In this document: positions 1-11,445 of the stretch, one piece after another | Position numbering within the stretch: the first letter of the stretch is position 1 | Layout of the letters: every line of letters begins with the position of its first letter | NCBI GenBank assembly: GCA_031216915.1 | Contig: CM062289.1 | Coordinates: 442,999,587-443,063,586, forward strand | From: Pictodentalium vernedei | Lineage: Eukaryota > Mollusca > Scaphopoda > Dentaliida > Dentaliidae | Direction of reading: 5' to 3' | DNA length: 64,000 nucleotides | Translations under genes and position numbers: made by a program | Notes under the pieces: model-generated | What the model saw: the letters and a program-made list of their open reading frames with translations, nothing else | What the model was told of the DNA's origin: nothing | Databases searched by the model: none

Positions 1-836
1 TTAAAAGTAACAGTTGTAGGTATCTTTCTTTACACGACGCCAAAGCATCGCGTGATGTAAAAGATATATAAAACAAATGAAAAATGGTCTGCTTGGATTT
101 GCCAAGAGTGGCGTTGATACAGGTGGACACGACAGTTGGCAACCACCACCACGCCCTTCCTCACTCACAACCAGCAAATTGTTTCCCGGAATTTGTTGGA
201 TTGTTTTGGGGTTCTTTCAATATAAAATAATTCACGATCGCCCAATAGGGGCAAGGGGTTAACCTTCATCCAATATTCATTTTTTTAAATAATTCTGATT
301 TATAAGGATGTACCCCTGTCGGTGTGGGGATGAAGCCACAAACTCCTCTTAAAGTATCTTGCAGTGGAGAGCACTGCCGCGTTTCCACTTGGACACGATA
401 CTTCGCATTGATATTTTTCGCTCGAAAATTTAATGTCTGAACCTCTTCTGCATCACACAGAAAAGCCATCAGCGTCATTACTTGCCAAGACAAATACTTT
501 TCAACACGTCACATCATCAGGTGAGGTTGAAAGACAATTTATGTAGTGAATATTTCAGTACATATATTCCACCTGTTTACATGGGGCTTACATTGATATG
601 GGAATTTTGTTGAGACACCATGTCTTTTAGTTGCTAACGTTGTTATTTTTATACATGTGCTTTGACGTTTATCTTCAATACAATTAATATGATTAAGTGG
701 TTTACTCAAACCACGTTCTGTTTTCTAATTTAACACTTGAAACACTTTGTGGATAATTTTTTTGTGAAGAAAATGTTGGCAGTAGTCGAGCAGATGATAT
801 GAAGAGCAAAAAATCGGAAGCGAGGATAAGTAATCA
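1..836. other. Gene-free AT-rich stretch
   Basis: I see no recognisable gene, RNA or repeat here; open frames are short and resemble nothing known to me. Confidence 0.5.
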
Positions 837-874
837 TTTAATCCAACAGCTCGACAGAGCTGTTGGATTAAATT
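837..874. repeat. Perfect short palindrome
   Basis: Two 16-base arms (TTTAATCCAACAGCTC and its reverse complement) are separated by six bases. It has the look of the central hairpins found in the foldback and MITE elements elsewhere in the window, but no longer inverted repeat surrounds it. Confidence 0.7.
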
Positions 875-902
875 ATTACTGACCCTCCCAACATACCACA
901 CT

Positions 903-1395
903 GCAAAAAATATAGGTTCTCTTTAGAACCAAAACTGGTTCTAATCTTGTCTCTGAGATGGAACCAGTTTAGTTTAAACAGTATTTATTTCAAATCAAAT
1001 AAATTTACCAAGATTACCATTCAATTTTAACAGAATAATACAAGAACTGAAGTAGATTCAGCAGTAAACTTGGAGCTTATTCAACGCAGTCGCCAAACAT
1101 TTTGAAACAAAACGAATATAAATACCTGGTATATTGGTTCTATACAGAACCAAAACTGGTTCGATATGCCAACTGTTCCTATCTCCTTTGCTTAATAATG
1201 ATTTGAGACAACCTCGTATAAGCTCTAAACTTACGGCTGAAACTCCCTCAATTTATGTTTAATTCTGTTAATATTTAATGTTAATCTTTATAAATTTATT
1301 TGATTTGAAATAAATACTGTTTAAACAAAACTGTTCCATTTCAGGGACAAGATTAGAACCAGTTTTGGTTCTAAAGAGAACCTATATTTTTTTGC
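903..1395. mobile_element. Foldback element with ~130-bp inverted arms
   Basis: The left arm starts GCAAAAAATATAGGTTCTC and the right arm ends in its reverse complement. The arms continue through AGAACCAAAACTGGTTC and a shared block around AAACAGTATTTATTTCAAAT. A spacer of about 200 bases separates them and carries a further copy of the AGAACCAAAACTGGTTC motif. I see no convincing target-site duplication and no coding capacity, so the superfamily is undetermined. Confidence 0.7.
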
Positions 1396-1545
1396 AACGC
1401 AAGATGGTTTCGTCCATTTCGCCGTTGACAGTACTGACTGAAATGATACCTCCCAGGGCTCCAGTGTTAATCAGTATAAAATAGCTGCGAATAAGACGTG
1501 AAGGAAGCTCAGCTTAATGTTATTTATCAAAACCCACACAAAATA

Positions 1546-1960
1546 ATATTAATAATAATAATAATTTATTTTCTAGAGCGTAAAACCACAAATAGTGCTC
1601 TAAAACGCTTGACAGAAATAAATACACTTTTCTGAAATGGTTGCCTCTTGCAGAGGTTCAGGAGAATGCTTCAGTGAATAGGAAAGTTTTAAGATTTCTT
1701 TTGAAGACATCGAGAGTTTCTGAAATTCTGACACTAATTGGCAGGGAATTCCACAGTCTGGGACCCACGATGAAGAACACACGATCATGAGCCTGATTAG
1801 ATCTGCTAAAAAGTACAACTAGTTGAATTTTGTTTTTAGATCTGAGACTGTGTGATGGTTTATATACAGTGAGGAGCTCTTGCAGGTAAACTGGAGCCAG
1901 TTTGTGGATACATTTGAATACTAAGATCAATATTTTGAAATCAATTCTCTGTTTAATTTT
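1546..1960 (-). mobile_element. 5'-truncated non-LTR retrotransposon, 3' end
   Basis: This minus-strand LINE remnant contains the C-terminal end of a reverse transcriptase ORF followed by a short 3' untranslated region. The 3' tail is an AT microsatellite, read on the plus strand as repeated AATAAT next to ATTTATT. Such short-repeat tails instead of poly(A) are typical of CR1/L2-group LINEs. The 5' boundary is approximate. Confidence 0.75.
1658..1930 (-). pseudogene. LINE reverse transcriptase, C-terminal fragment
   Basis: About 90 residues read as the extreme C-terminus of a non-LTR retrotransposon polyprotein. Visible landmarks are KCIHKLAPVYLQELL, the YKPSHSLRS segment, the WNSLP motif and the closing FKRNLKTFLF helix, which in this family lie after the RT thumb domain. 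No RT catalytic motifs are present, so this is a dead 5'-truncated copy. Its sequence differs from the longer LINE at 50.5-54.2 kb, so at least two LINE lineages are present. Confidence 0.8.
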
Positions 1961-2489
1961 GAAATCAAAATTGAACAGAATTATTCAAAACAATCCGATA
2001 ATCTTGGACCCTCCAACGTATTAGATGCCCATATGTGGACGTAATTTCAAGATACCTCCCACTGAGTCTTATATTCGTTAGCATATGAATTAAAATCCGA
2101 TTTTCGCTTGCCTTTTGACCCAGTGCATGAAACGATTAAGGAACCTAAACCATAACATGCCACTTGTAAGTACTCAAAAACATGCGTTAACAACAAATGA
2201 AGTTTTTTTCCTCTCCTTACCTTATATTAAGTGTGTATCGCACTCCTAGTTACACGAATACAGAGGGTACAAGAGACTCTTTGTACAAATCTGTTGCTGG
2301 AAGCCAAGATGCAATGCGTGCATAGTTACGTTAACACTCAGCGTCCAGTAATATAAAAAAAAAAATTGTTCGTTTCACAATTTACATTTCTGCAGGTCTG
2401 AAGACTAACTATTGAAAGATATACATTTATTATCACTAGTTTGTTTATGTACGAGCCTGTCGTATCGAAGTCGAACTCTTGTTTCTAAA
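1961..2489. other. Gene-free stretch
   Basis: No recognisable gene or repeat apart from AT-rich sequence. Confidence 0.4.
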
Positions 2490-2832
2490 GGGGGCGGGGG
2501 CGGTGGCTCAGTTGGTAGAGGTGCAGGCTGCATGCCGAAAGGTCCTCGGTTCGAATCCCACCTGCGTGAACAGCGTTGTGTCCTTGGACAAGGCACTTCA
2601 CCCCATTGCCCTCTTGGGGGCACGGTGACGTTGTGTACTAAGGCGTACTGCACGTCGATGGTGCACCTGTCTTCAATCACTGCTAACCCTGTTTGTGTGC
2701 GGTTAGTATGTTGGGGAGCTGACAGTTGCTCGCCGTTGCTCGATGGTTCTCTCCGGGTACTCCGGCTTCCTCCACCCGTAAAACTGTCGTGGTCATGATT
2801 AGCCATTGTGCAGAAATATGTGACCTTAAACA
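2490..2832 (+). mobile_element. tRNA-derived SINE (head type A)
   Basis: The tRNA-like head contains an A box (TGGCTCAGTTGG) and a B box (GGTTCGAATCC), the internal RNA polymerase III promoter. Next comes a conserved central segment, TTGTGTCCTTGGACAAGGCA, then a body ending in GTGACCTTAAACAC. The same unit recurs on both strands throughout the window. This copy lacks the AATAAA-type tail seen in others and I find no target-site duplication. Short open frames across it are incidental. Confidence 0.9.
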
Positions 2833-2847
2833 CTATAGACACTCTCC

Positions 2848-3005
2848 CATTAATTATAACGTGTCAAATCCACCCAGACTCAATAATATCACATCAAAAA
2901 TTAATTGAAGTACATCCAAAGAATATGAAGCCTTTTAGCTCTGGTACCCACACTTCAGGATAAATCTCCAAAATGGGCTTCCACCACTCAACCAGTTAAT
3001 TAAAA
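2848..3005. repeat. Diverged copy of the 62.8-63.0 kb hairpin MITE
   Basis: From CACTCTCCCATTAATTATAA to GGGCTTCCACCACTCAACCA this aligns by eye with about 62.87-63.04 kb (shared CACTTCAG, ATGAAGCC and CCAGTTAA blocks). The left half and hairpin arm are missing. It directly follows the SINE end. Confidence 0.65.
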
Positions 3006-3359
3006 TATCTTTGTCCAAAAGTAAACCGTGTTGGCAGTTCACGATGGAAAACCTCAAAATAAATGGGTTATATGGTCATTTTAATTAAATTCGTCGATGA
3101 CCATTTTCGACATTCGTCTTGTTGGGATTCGTCTTGTTGGGAATAAAGCTCTTCGCATACGACTCTAAAAACTTGGGTTGCAATGAATTTTCTGTACAAC
3201 TCTCTTGTCTTCATCTACCAAATCATTACTTATTGTCATCAGTAATTCCTCATCATACTAAATTCTGCTTCAAACGACTTCACCATACCTGGTAATTTTC
3301 CTGATTGCGTTTGATGAACAACTGTGAAATTTCGATATTAATAAATTGGATGCACCTAG
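3006..3359. other. Gene-free stretch
   Basis: Nothing recognisable. Confidence 0.4.
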
Positions 3360-4142
3360 TACAGTGGAGCCCACTTAATTGGATATATCTTAACTGAATA
3401 ACCCTGTTAATTGAATATAATTTCCCAACATAAAAATATTTACCATACCTCCAGTACAAATTTGACCTGTTAATTGAATACAGGTTATAGAGTAAACTCC
3501 TGTTAATTGAATAAAAAATCTTATAACCTGTCGAGAAATTACCCCGACTCTCCCCAGTTTTCCTTTGTTTATTATTATTATTTATTGGTGTTTAAGGTCA
3601 CATACTTATGCACTATGGCTAATCGTGACTGTGACAGTTTTACGGGCGGGGGAAGCCGGAGTACCCGGAGAGAGCCACCGAGTATTGACGAGTAACTGTC
3701 AGCTCAACATTCTAACTCTGGTAAAGCTCCGCTCAAGCAGGGTTACAGCAGTTGAAGACATGTGCACCATCGACGTGCAGTACGCCTTGGTACACGGCGT
3801 CATCGTGCCCCCATGTAGACAGCCGGGATAAAGTGCCTTGCCCAAGAACACAACGCGGGTCGACCCACATAGAAGTCCAACAGTATTCCACAGAGGCACC
3901 GCTCTCCCTTTCCTTTGTTTATAGACCTATTTGGCCTCAGTAGATCCAATACAGGCACTTAAATTATTATATCTTGTTTGACAGAGCTCAAGGAGCTCTG
4001 TCAAACAAGATATGATAGTTTAAATGCTAAGTTTATCTTCAGAATACAGGAAAGTGACAATCCCTGTTAATTGAATACTCCTGTTAATTGAATGATTTCC
4101 ATTGGCAAAGTGTTTTTTTTTAATTAACAGGGTTCCAAAGTA
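3360..4142. mobile_element. pogo/Tigger-like MITE interrupted by a SINE
   Basis: The element starts at a TA dinucleotide followed by CAGTGGAGCCC, resembling Tc1/mariner-superfamily (pogo/Tigger) termini. GTTAATTGAATA motifs recur inside, and it ends near CAGGGTTCC with a degenerate right terminus. A complete relative lies at 40959..41406. It contains a 41-base perfect palindrome (3971..4011, arms ATCTTGTTTGACAGAGCTC) that also occurs in piggyBac-like MITEs here. The SINE at 3573..3908 lies inside it. No coding capacity. Confidence 0.75.
3573..3908 (-). mobile_element. 5'-truncated SINE nested in pogo-like MITE
   Basis: The body and tail match the SINE family (TTTATTGGTGTTTAAGGTCA at the tail side, GGCGGGGGAAGCCGGAGTAC inside), but the tRNA-like head is missing. 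It is bounded by a 14-base direct repeat TTTCCTTTGTTTAT (3559..3572 and 3909..3922) that is present once in the related empty copy near 41.16 kb. The truncation and TSD are as expected of target-primed reverse transcription. Confidence 0.9.
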
Positions 4143-4258
4143 ACGTATTAAGGGGGCAACACTGGGTCGGTTCATATCGGCTAAGATTGGCATCATATCA
4201 GCCGAGTTTGATAATGGGCAATTCTTGGAAAGAAAACCAAATCTAATCAATGCAGACT
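4143..4258. repeat. Short dispersed repeat shared with 4725..4845
   Basis: The blocks GGGGCAAC, CATATCAGCCGAGTTTGATAAT and GGGCAATTCTTGGAAAGAA recur in the same order at about 4733-4835. This suggests a local duplication interrupted by the SINE at 4275..4631. Confidence 0.6.
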
Positions 4259-4274
4259 CTCGACCTACATGTAT

Positions 4275-4631
4275 TTATTTATTTATTTATTGGTGTTTAA
4301 GGTCACATATTTATGCACAATGGCTAATCATGACCGTGACAGTTTTACGGGTGGAGGAAGCCGGAGTACCCGGAGAGAACCACCGAGCAACGGTGAGCAA
4401 CTGTCAGCTCCCCCAACATACTCCACACAAGCAGGGTTAGCATTGGTTGAAGACAAGTGCACCATCGACGTGCAGTACGCCTTAGTACACAACGCCACCG
4501 TGCCCCCGCGCGGGCAATGGAGATGAAGTGTCTTGCCCAAGGACACAACGCGGTTGCCGCAGGTGGGATTCGAACCGAGGCCCTCTCGGCTTGCAGCCTG
4601 CACCTCTACCTATTGAGCCACCGCGCTCCCC
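4275..4631 (-). mobile_element. Full-length SINE (head type A) with 16-bp TSD
   Basis: On the minus strand it runs from a tRNA-like head (GGATTCGAACC is the B box read from the plus strand) to a tail of repeated TTTATTTATT. The flanking direct repeat CTCGACCTACATGTAT (4259..4274 and 4632..4647) is exact, which fixes both ends. Length is about 357 bases. Confidence 0.93.
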
Positions 4632-4647
4632 CTCGACCTACATGTAT

Positions 4648-4913
4648 GGTAATACGAATTTTCCCGACTGCGTTCTACGAATAGCTGTGAACATTTCGAT
4701 GTAGACAGATTGGTTGCGCCTAGTAACTCACCAAGAGGGGCAACTTTAGATGATATCGACCGAGTTTGGTGTCATATTAGCTGACGTTGAAGAGCCATAA
4801 CAGCCGAGTTTGATAATAGGCAATTCTGGGAAAGAATATCATATCCAATAAATAAATTTTACAAATTATCAGGCTCACACTGGCAATACTATACAGCACA
4901 GCAATACTTTGTC
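4648..4913. repeat. Spacer with second copy of a local repeat
   Basis: Holds the partner of the 4143-4258 repeat at about 4725-4845; otherwise nothing recognisable. Confidence 0.45.
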
Positions 4914-5269
4914 TATTTATTTATTTATTTATTTTTATTTTGGGGGGTTAACTACACTTTCCACAGCAAGGGTCACCTTGTGTCGAAGTTTTACGGGTGG
5001 AGGAAGCCTGCGTACCGGATAGAACCACTGAGCAGCGACGAGCAACTGTTAGACTCCCCAACATACAAACTCCACACAAGCAGGGTTAGCATTGGTTGAA
5101 AACAAGTGTACCACCAACGTGCAGGACGTCTTAGTACACAGCACCACCGCACCCATAACGGATTAAGAGCCTTGTCCATGGACACAACGCAGTTACACCT
5201 GGCGGGGATCGAACCATGGACGCATTGGTTTGAAGTCCAATACCGTAACAATTGAGCCACTGGGCTTCA
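4914..5269 (-). mobile_element. SINE (head type B)
   Basis: The body is recognisably the same SINE family (GGTGGAGGAAGCCTG, AAGCAGGGTTAGCATTGG, TGGACACAACGCAG), but the 5' head is a different tRNA-like sequence. Its signature read on the plus strand is ACCGTAACAATTGAGCCACT, versus the type-A head's CTACCTACTGAGCCACCGCG. The direct repeat CTTTGTCT flanks it. The same head type occurs at 16515..16864 and in the nested pair at 26.3-27.0 kb. Confidence 0.85.
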
Positions 5270-5826
5270 GAACGCTTTGTCTGGTTTGCTGTAACTATCA
5301 CCCTGGTCAACAGCAGTATATCAACCAACAATTCCAACATGTGAATTAAAATTGTGTTCGTACATTTTATCCCATAAATTGCCGTTTATTTGAACAATAA
5401 AGGCCTTGGATAAATGTTTGATTTATTCACCTAGTAGGGTGATAAATTTTCCCCATAGGTTTAACACTGAAAGAATTTATTCTCTTAGAAGCGACGGACT
5501 TGTTGACCACTGGCCTCCACCACATTTGTCTTGCATAATTGATAGTTCGATTGTTGATTTCTTTAAATCTTTTTGAAAGTATTACACAATGCCAGTAGAA
5601 AACACCACCGACTGCTCATATAATAAAGTATTTTTGCAAGCTTAGCTCAAGTTTGTAGGGGAATTATTTTTAGACAGAAATGTATTACTGCGCCTTGTTT
5701 ATTTTTGCCAATTTTGCTGCTCGAGCGAATTGGACAAATGTGCTCCTCACTTCTCGCTGTGTTTTGTAGCGAATTATAGCGCGATTTTTCCGCGACTGCC
5801 CTGTAGAAGATTCATGGGATAAACAA
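5270..5826. other. Gene-free stretch
   Basis: No recognisable gene or repeat. Confidence 0.4.
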
Positions 5827-5971
5827 AATAAACGTATAGTGTTTTCAAGTAAAAAAATTATTTTACTTGTACAATTAAGAATAAAACCGACTCGCCAGAG
5901 GCTCGTCGGTTTCATTCTTAATCCTACTCGTAGAATTTTTTTTTTTTACTTGAAAACGCTATACGTTTATT
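5827..5971. mobile_element. Foldback element, ~65-bp arms
   Basis: The left arm begins AATAAACGTATAGTGTTTTC and the right arm ends GAAAACGCTATACGTTTATT. Inner arms (AAGAATAAAACCGAC and GTCGGTTTCATTCTT) flank a short loop. An extra copy of the terminal motif (CACTATACGTTTATTCT) follows directly. No coding capacity; class unknown. Confidence 0.75.
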
Positions 5972-8234
5972 CTAAAACACTATACGTTTATTCTATATTT
6001 AAAGTGTGGAATAGTTTACTTCCATCGTCTGTTAAAATTGAATATTATCAACAAAACGAAAGAAAATATTTCATCTGTAGTTCGTCAACACTTTACGAGT
6101 ATTAAACATATCCACTGGTATTGGCTTACCCTTCACATAAGACAGCTAGAAGATCTCACCTTTTATTTTTGAGAAACTCAAAAGTTATAGTTTTGCCATA
6201 AAAATAGCTTATGAGCTCTCGTTGGAGCGAGCTCGAAGAGCTCGTTCCAATGACGGCGCATACGATATGTTTTGAAGATAAAATCTGAAGAAAAAACATC
6301 CGAATCCCACTTTTTGTGAACAGCGCTGTTATTGTCGCTACGCTGGATAAAGGGCTAGCACGTCTATCCAGGATTGATTTATTTATTGCTGTTTAAGGTC
6401 ACATATTTCTGCACACTGCCCAATCGTGATCGTACAATGGAGATAAGATATCAAGTTTAGTCAATCGTTTATAGCCATGTTCCCTGTTTCAGAGGACTTC
6501 CACCCCAAGCATTGGTGACTGGGTCGTATTTTACCAGTAACACTGAACTTGTTTACCACAGTAAACATTCACTGCTTCACTTATTGATGGATTGATTGAT
6601 TGATTGATTGATTGATTTATTTATTTATTTGGCGCGACATCACCAACGAATGGCTTTTTCGCGGCGATAAATCGATATTTGTCATAAGATAAAATAAATA
6701 ATGCTAAAACGGAAAAATAAAGATAGAATTATGACAGTAAAATAAGCTGCGATGAAAACATTAAGTAAAAGTGAAAGGTAATCGTGAGTACGGTGTAATC
6801 AACTTGTTGTAAACGAGACGACTCAGTGACTCAATACCACCGAGAAAACATGACAAATCGAAAATTCTGTTTTAACAAAAGAAAACAATTTAAACTTTAG
6901 TAAAACAGTTTGATTTCTTTGAGATACGACAGAATCTTAGGCGAGTTAGTATTATAAAATGTCACAAAGGGATCCTACATTACACTGCAGCCCCACATGA
7001 CTACAATATGTACAATGCGAAAGAATGTGCTCTGCTGTCAACTTGTGCTTGCATGCCAAACATTCTCATATTACCATCAAACAAAAATGGATGCGTATGT
7101 CTTGTATGACCAAAATGCATCGTGTGAGTATTGCATGATCTTTTCTCCAAAGGAAACTCAATTTATCGCCATCAGTGGTGTTTTGTCGAAACAATTAAGC
7201 TTGCTATTTCTGTTCACATCCCACTCCCCCTGAGGTGCTTGAAATCCCTGAGACGAATGCTGAATGTTAGAGACTGTTTTGCTGAACTGTCTGCCTTGAT
7301 GTTACCGGGGATACCACCATGTCCAGGTACTTACCACAGCACGAAATTGTGTTGAGGATCAATTTTTATTATTGTAGCTTTTGAATGCTTATGGACAATT
7401 TAATTATAGAGAAATAACCTTCAAATGAAAGTATACAAATTCTGATCAAGCACATCGAGCACAGTTTTTTACATAATTTAAGATCTAGTTTTCAATAGAC
7501 AGTTAGAGTGCGATGTGCAGAAGCTTAAAAGGTATAATTTTATGGTTTCTCGGGAAATATATGTAATGCTTTCATTTTTCTGAATGCCAAAAGTTGATAT
7601 ATTGGCACGTTTTCCGGTTTTATTAACCGGTACACGCACAAAAGAAACAGATTGCTTTGATAGTGACAACTTACAAGATTACAACTACAGTTGTAGCGAA
7701 GCCACTTATCGGAAACACGGAAGTCAATATGCATGAATTATGATCACAAGTATTGCGCTAAAAGGTCTGCGCTGAGATATGTTTCCTCAATCTTCGGCGA
7801 ATTCCTCCACTTGGTGGTTGCAGTCCATTAGGGCGAATTTGAGCATCGACTCCGCCTTGGGAAATTTTACACGTGACGCAGACTGCGCAATTCGAATCGC
7901 GGAATATGTCTACAGTGTTTTCGCCAAGAAACTCTCCTAATTCAGACCAGGTGATGGGAGAGGGTCTGATAATTATTAATAATAACCTTTAAAGTGGAAC
8001 TTTCCTGGGAGATGTTAAAACTTTAAAACTGTGTTCCTAGATGTGATTGCCTTATAAGGGTTCCTGTATTTGAATGGGGAATCCATGGAAGAGTTTCCGA
8101 GGTCCGTTCGGAATAGTTGCAAGGGCGTTCAAGGGGTTAGAGAGAAGATATTCGCGGAATTTTAAGAGTTCCGGGTCAAGAACAAGGAAGCTCCACTCAA
8201 AGAGCTAAAATGATGATACACAAGCTCTCAGGCC
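5972..8234. other. Gene-free stretch with SINE and LINE scraps
   Basis: A SINE tail fragment (minus) lies at 6374..6434. A (GATT)n run at about 6589-6635 followed by GGCGCGACATCACC looks like the 3' tail of a minus-strand LINE. The rest, including several short open frames, is unrecognised. Confidence 0.45.
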
Positions 8235-8510
8235 ACAAGACTAATTCTACAAGACATGCGGCGATGTTATGACCTGGAACCAGTCTGGCCCTCAAATGTG
8301 TCATCACCTATGTTTAGATTCACTCGTCTGGGATAATCCAGATTGGTTGGAAAAGCGAACCCATGGTTCGCTTTTCCGACCAACTGATATATTCTTGACG
8401 CGTGAATCTGAAAAAAATTCATGAAGATAAATATTCATTTTCTGGGAATCGAAGCTAGAAATATTGTTATATCGAGACTTGACCTGATCGACATTTTGAT
8501 GATATTACAA
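8235..8510. repeat. Hairpin-bearing repeat, copy 1
   Basis: Aligns by eye with 11178..11445 over its whole length (GGAACCAGTCT, GTTGGAAAAGCGAACC, CGAGACTTGA, GATATTACAAT). Both contain a hairpin with arms GGTTGGAAAAGCGAACC and its near complement. The ends show no obvious TIR or TSD. Confidence 0.75.
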
Positions 8511-9190
8511 TAATCAGAAATGAACACTCGCCACAATCGTAGTGTTATTATTACCCCGGATAGTTTCACAAATTATGCTTATATCTGGCGATGTTTTCAA
8601 GAGGAAATAATTTAATCATTTGCCCCGCCTCTGCGTTTGATTGGTTGAAAGCATACAGCGTAAAAGTCGTCAAAATCGTATAAACCAAATCACGTCATGA
8701 TTTGGAATGTCGCTACACGTTCGCACATCCGAACCAACTTTGAAGATTCTGGAAGCCTCGCCCACTCAATCCAATTGTCACCGTGAGGGCGTGACGGCAG
8801 ACTGATAGATGGATAACAAGCTTGTAAACAAAGATCAATGATCGATTTTTCATCGCCTCCAGTCAGCGAGAATATAATGATAATTTCTCGGGAACAATTG
8901 AATTTAATAAAATATACCGAAGTGGGAGACGAATAAAACAGTCATACATCCAAACATGATTTTGGGAGAACTTAAAAAAAATGTTTTTAATGATATTGTT
9001 ACGTGACTTGCTAAATAGCTGTCGTCTGCGATCGAAAATCAAAACAACAAACAATTTGACAATGATTGACGTGACCTGTTTGTGGCACACGTTCCTGAGT
9101 TTGACTGTTGTCTTTTGCGAAAATTAAAAGTTTTTTGTTCACGTACACATAGTTTTTTTATATTTTAATATTACAGCCGGATTAAATTAT
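8511..9190. other. Gene-free stretch
   Basis: Nothing recognisable. Confidence 0.4.
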
Positions 9191-9392
9191 AAGAAATAAC
9201 TGTTGTTTTCCTTCGGTTTATGCGATATAAACCAAAAATTTTCAGCACAAGCTTAATCATAACTCGCTACGCGAGTTATGATTAAGCTTGTGCTGAAAAT
9301 TTTCGGTTTATATCGCATAAGTTATGATTAAGCTTCTGCTGAAAAATTTCGGTTTATGTCGCATAAACCGAAGGAAAACAACAGTTATTTCT
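9191..9392. mobile_element. Foldback element with a duplicated right arm
   Basis: The outer inverted repeat is AAGAAATAACTGTTGTTTTC against GAAAACAACAGTTATTTCTT. The arms contain GGTTTATGCGATATAAACC and a near-perfect central palindrome around GAGTTATGATTAAGCTTGTG. The segment GTTATGATTAAGCTT..GCTGAAAA..TTCGGTTTAT occurs twice in the right half, so the hairpin has been partly duplicated. Confidence 0.8.
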
Positions 9393-9774
9393 TAATTAAA
9401 TACTTATTGATTGAAATATATATACCTGCGGCAGGAAAGAATACCTGGTCTGCTTACTAGGTGAAGGAATGTGAAATTGCATCAACGTCTTGCTCCCCGT
9501 ATAGAGTATTGGCGTGGCATGATAAGACCTGTTAACCAAAGCCTGGTTCCGTGTGGGAGCCAAAGGAAGTGGAGCAATGATTGTTTACTGTGGTGGACAC
9601 ATTCTTCATTAAGAGTAAAATGGAACCCGGCAATCAACTCCCAGTATGAAAATCCTCAAAGGTGGTCAGTAAAGCTTTAAACGACTGGCTAAACTTAACT
9701 TAGTATTTTTTGCTGTGGACACGATAAAGCAATGCCTGCTGATAATGACTCTAAACACTAATGAACATGCAATT
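9393..9774. other. Gene-free stretch
   Basis: Nothing recognisable. Confidence 0.4.
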
Positions 9775-9960
9775 TCAATTTATTCACAGCATACACATAG
9801 AAATAAGAGATTAAATAGCAGGGTGTTACAAAATAATGGATAGATGTGTAGATGTATACTGTTGGGAATGACATAGTCTTGTGACTGTCCTCCTGTCATC
9901 CCCAAAACAAAAAAGAAAAGAAATACAAAAACAGAATAACAAGTGGAAAATATCTTATTT
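9775..9960 (-). mobile_element. LINE 3' untranslated fragment
   Basis: Organised like the 3' end of the LINE at 50.5 kb: AT-rich lead, then ACATAGTCTTGTGACTGTCC (a short stem-loop), then CTGTCATCC. The stem ATAGTC/GACTGT differs from ATAGCC/GGCTGT at 12.2 kb by a compensated base pair. No ORF remains. Confidence 0.6.
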
Positions 9961-10722
9961 GAGTAAAAGAAGTCAAGACAGCAGGTAGTTATTGCTTTCA
10001 TATTAGATGTAACGTAGTTTTGTTAGAAATTAAATTAATATTTCCTCGTCATGGAGCAAATTCCTCTATTTGTGTTTCTGAAGCGAAAATATATATATAT
10101 ATTCTCCTTGTAAACCAGTACAGTGACCGAGTATAGTGACCGTAAGGCAATAGGATGATGTATGGTCAAAACAAAATCATAAATGACCATACGATACCTT
10201 GAGTCTAATGGTCGAGACAATCGGGGCATCTTGGGTTGGAACAGCTAACGTTGGCGCTATATGAATTTATAAATTGATCGATCAATGTTTTTTTGGAATG
10301 ACGTTCGGGTGAGGGTTTTTATGGTAACATCAAGGTCATTCCAAAGTTTGGGAAAAGAAAAATATGGAAGCGCGGCTGAGAAATGGGTGCGGGGGGTTGG
10401 GCGTGATAAGGCTTCCACTCTGCCTTGTAGTCATTCATGGAGGATTCGACTACACTTGAAATGTATTATCAAAACTGACGGGGCGGTTGTTTTTAGACCA
10501 GTCGTGCATAAATAGGAGTGAATGCAGCTTGTAGAGATCATTAAATTTAAGAATTTTCAAGCGTTTGAAAAGTGGGCCCGTGTGTGAGTTGTATTTGCAA
10601 ACAAATCATTAGATTGGCCCGTACGTAACACAAGCACTCGGACGTTCCAACTATTTGGGTTTAAGGGCTACGAAAAAAAACATTTTATATGTCCATCACT
10701 TTATTTTAGTCAGAACCCCACC
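9961..10722. other. Gene-free stretch
   Basis: Contains only short open frames and AT microsatellite scraps; nothing recognised. Confidence 0.4.
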
Positions 10723-11110
10723 CCCTTCACCCTAGAACTTATATTTAACCCTAACCACCACCCCATCTACTCAAAAAACACACCCTAACCCTGTCCTACC
10801 CTGACCCTAAACCCTAAAACCCCACCCCTGACCCTAACCCCCACCCCCATCCCTGGAACCTAACCCTCCCCGACCTTAAGATCTACTCTGGGGCTACCCC
10901 TAACCCTAACCCAACCCCACCCCTGACCCTAACCCCCACCCTAGCCAGACCAAAAGGATTAGGGGCTATTTTTGGTTTAGGGGCTATAAAAACTAAAACC
11001 CCACCCCGGACACCAACCCTCACCCCCTGTGTCCTAACCCCCTCCAACCTTTTTCTCTGCTCTGGGGCTACCCCTAACCCTAACCCCACCCTTCTCCTAA
11101 CCCTAATACT
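10723..11110. repeat. Degenerate interstitial CCCTAA (telomere-like) tract
   Basis: The plus strand is dense in CCCTAACCC, ACCCTAA and CCCACCC variants for about 390 bases. A partial internal repetition (CTCTGGGGCTACCCCTAACC occurs twice, near 10.89 and 11.06 kb) shows a higher-order unit. It reads as an old interstitial telomeric or telomere-derived satellite block of TTAGGG type. Apparent Gly/Val-rich open frames on the minus strand are products of this repeat. Confidence 0.7.
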
Positions 11111-11177
11111 ACCCTAATTTCGACTAACCTCCTAAAAATAATAGCTCCTAAACAGGTTCAGTTGGCCCGGACCACCA

Positions 11178-11445
11178 GGCTAATTCTGTAAGAAATTCGA
11201 CGCTGCAGTTGCCTGGAACCAGTCTAACCCTCAAGTAGGTCATCGTCTATATTTGGATTCGCTCGTCTGGAATATTTCAGTTGGTTGGAAAAGCGAACCT
11301 ACGGTTCCCTTTTCCGACCAAATGATATATTCCGGCCGATTAAATCTGAACAAATGTCATAAATAATCATTTTCTATGAAACAAAGCTAGAAATGTTGCT
11401 CAATCGAGACTTGATTTGATCGTCATTTTGGTGATATTACAATTA
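11178..11445. repeat. Hairpin-bearing repeat, copy 2
   Basis: Partner of 8235..8510. The hairpin arms flank CTACGG here and CATGG there. Confidence 0.75.

Noticed and set aside
2497-2570. Possible tRNA gene
   Set aside because: A and B boxes are present but always joined to the same SINE body; a full tRNA fold was not demonstrated and no free-standing tRNA was seen.
2405-2842. Open frames of 85-145 residues inside SINEs (for example RSTRREPPSNGEQL and LGSNPTCGNRVVSLGK phrases)
   Set aside because: They recur with every SINE copy on either strand and come from the repeat sequence, not from selection on protein.
10883-11089. Gly/Val/Arg-rich minus-strand frame
   Set aside because: Product of the CCCTAA-type repeat tract.
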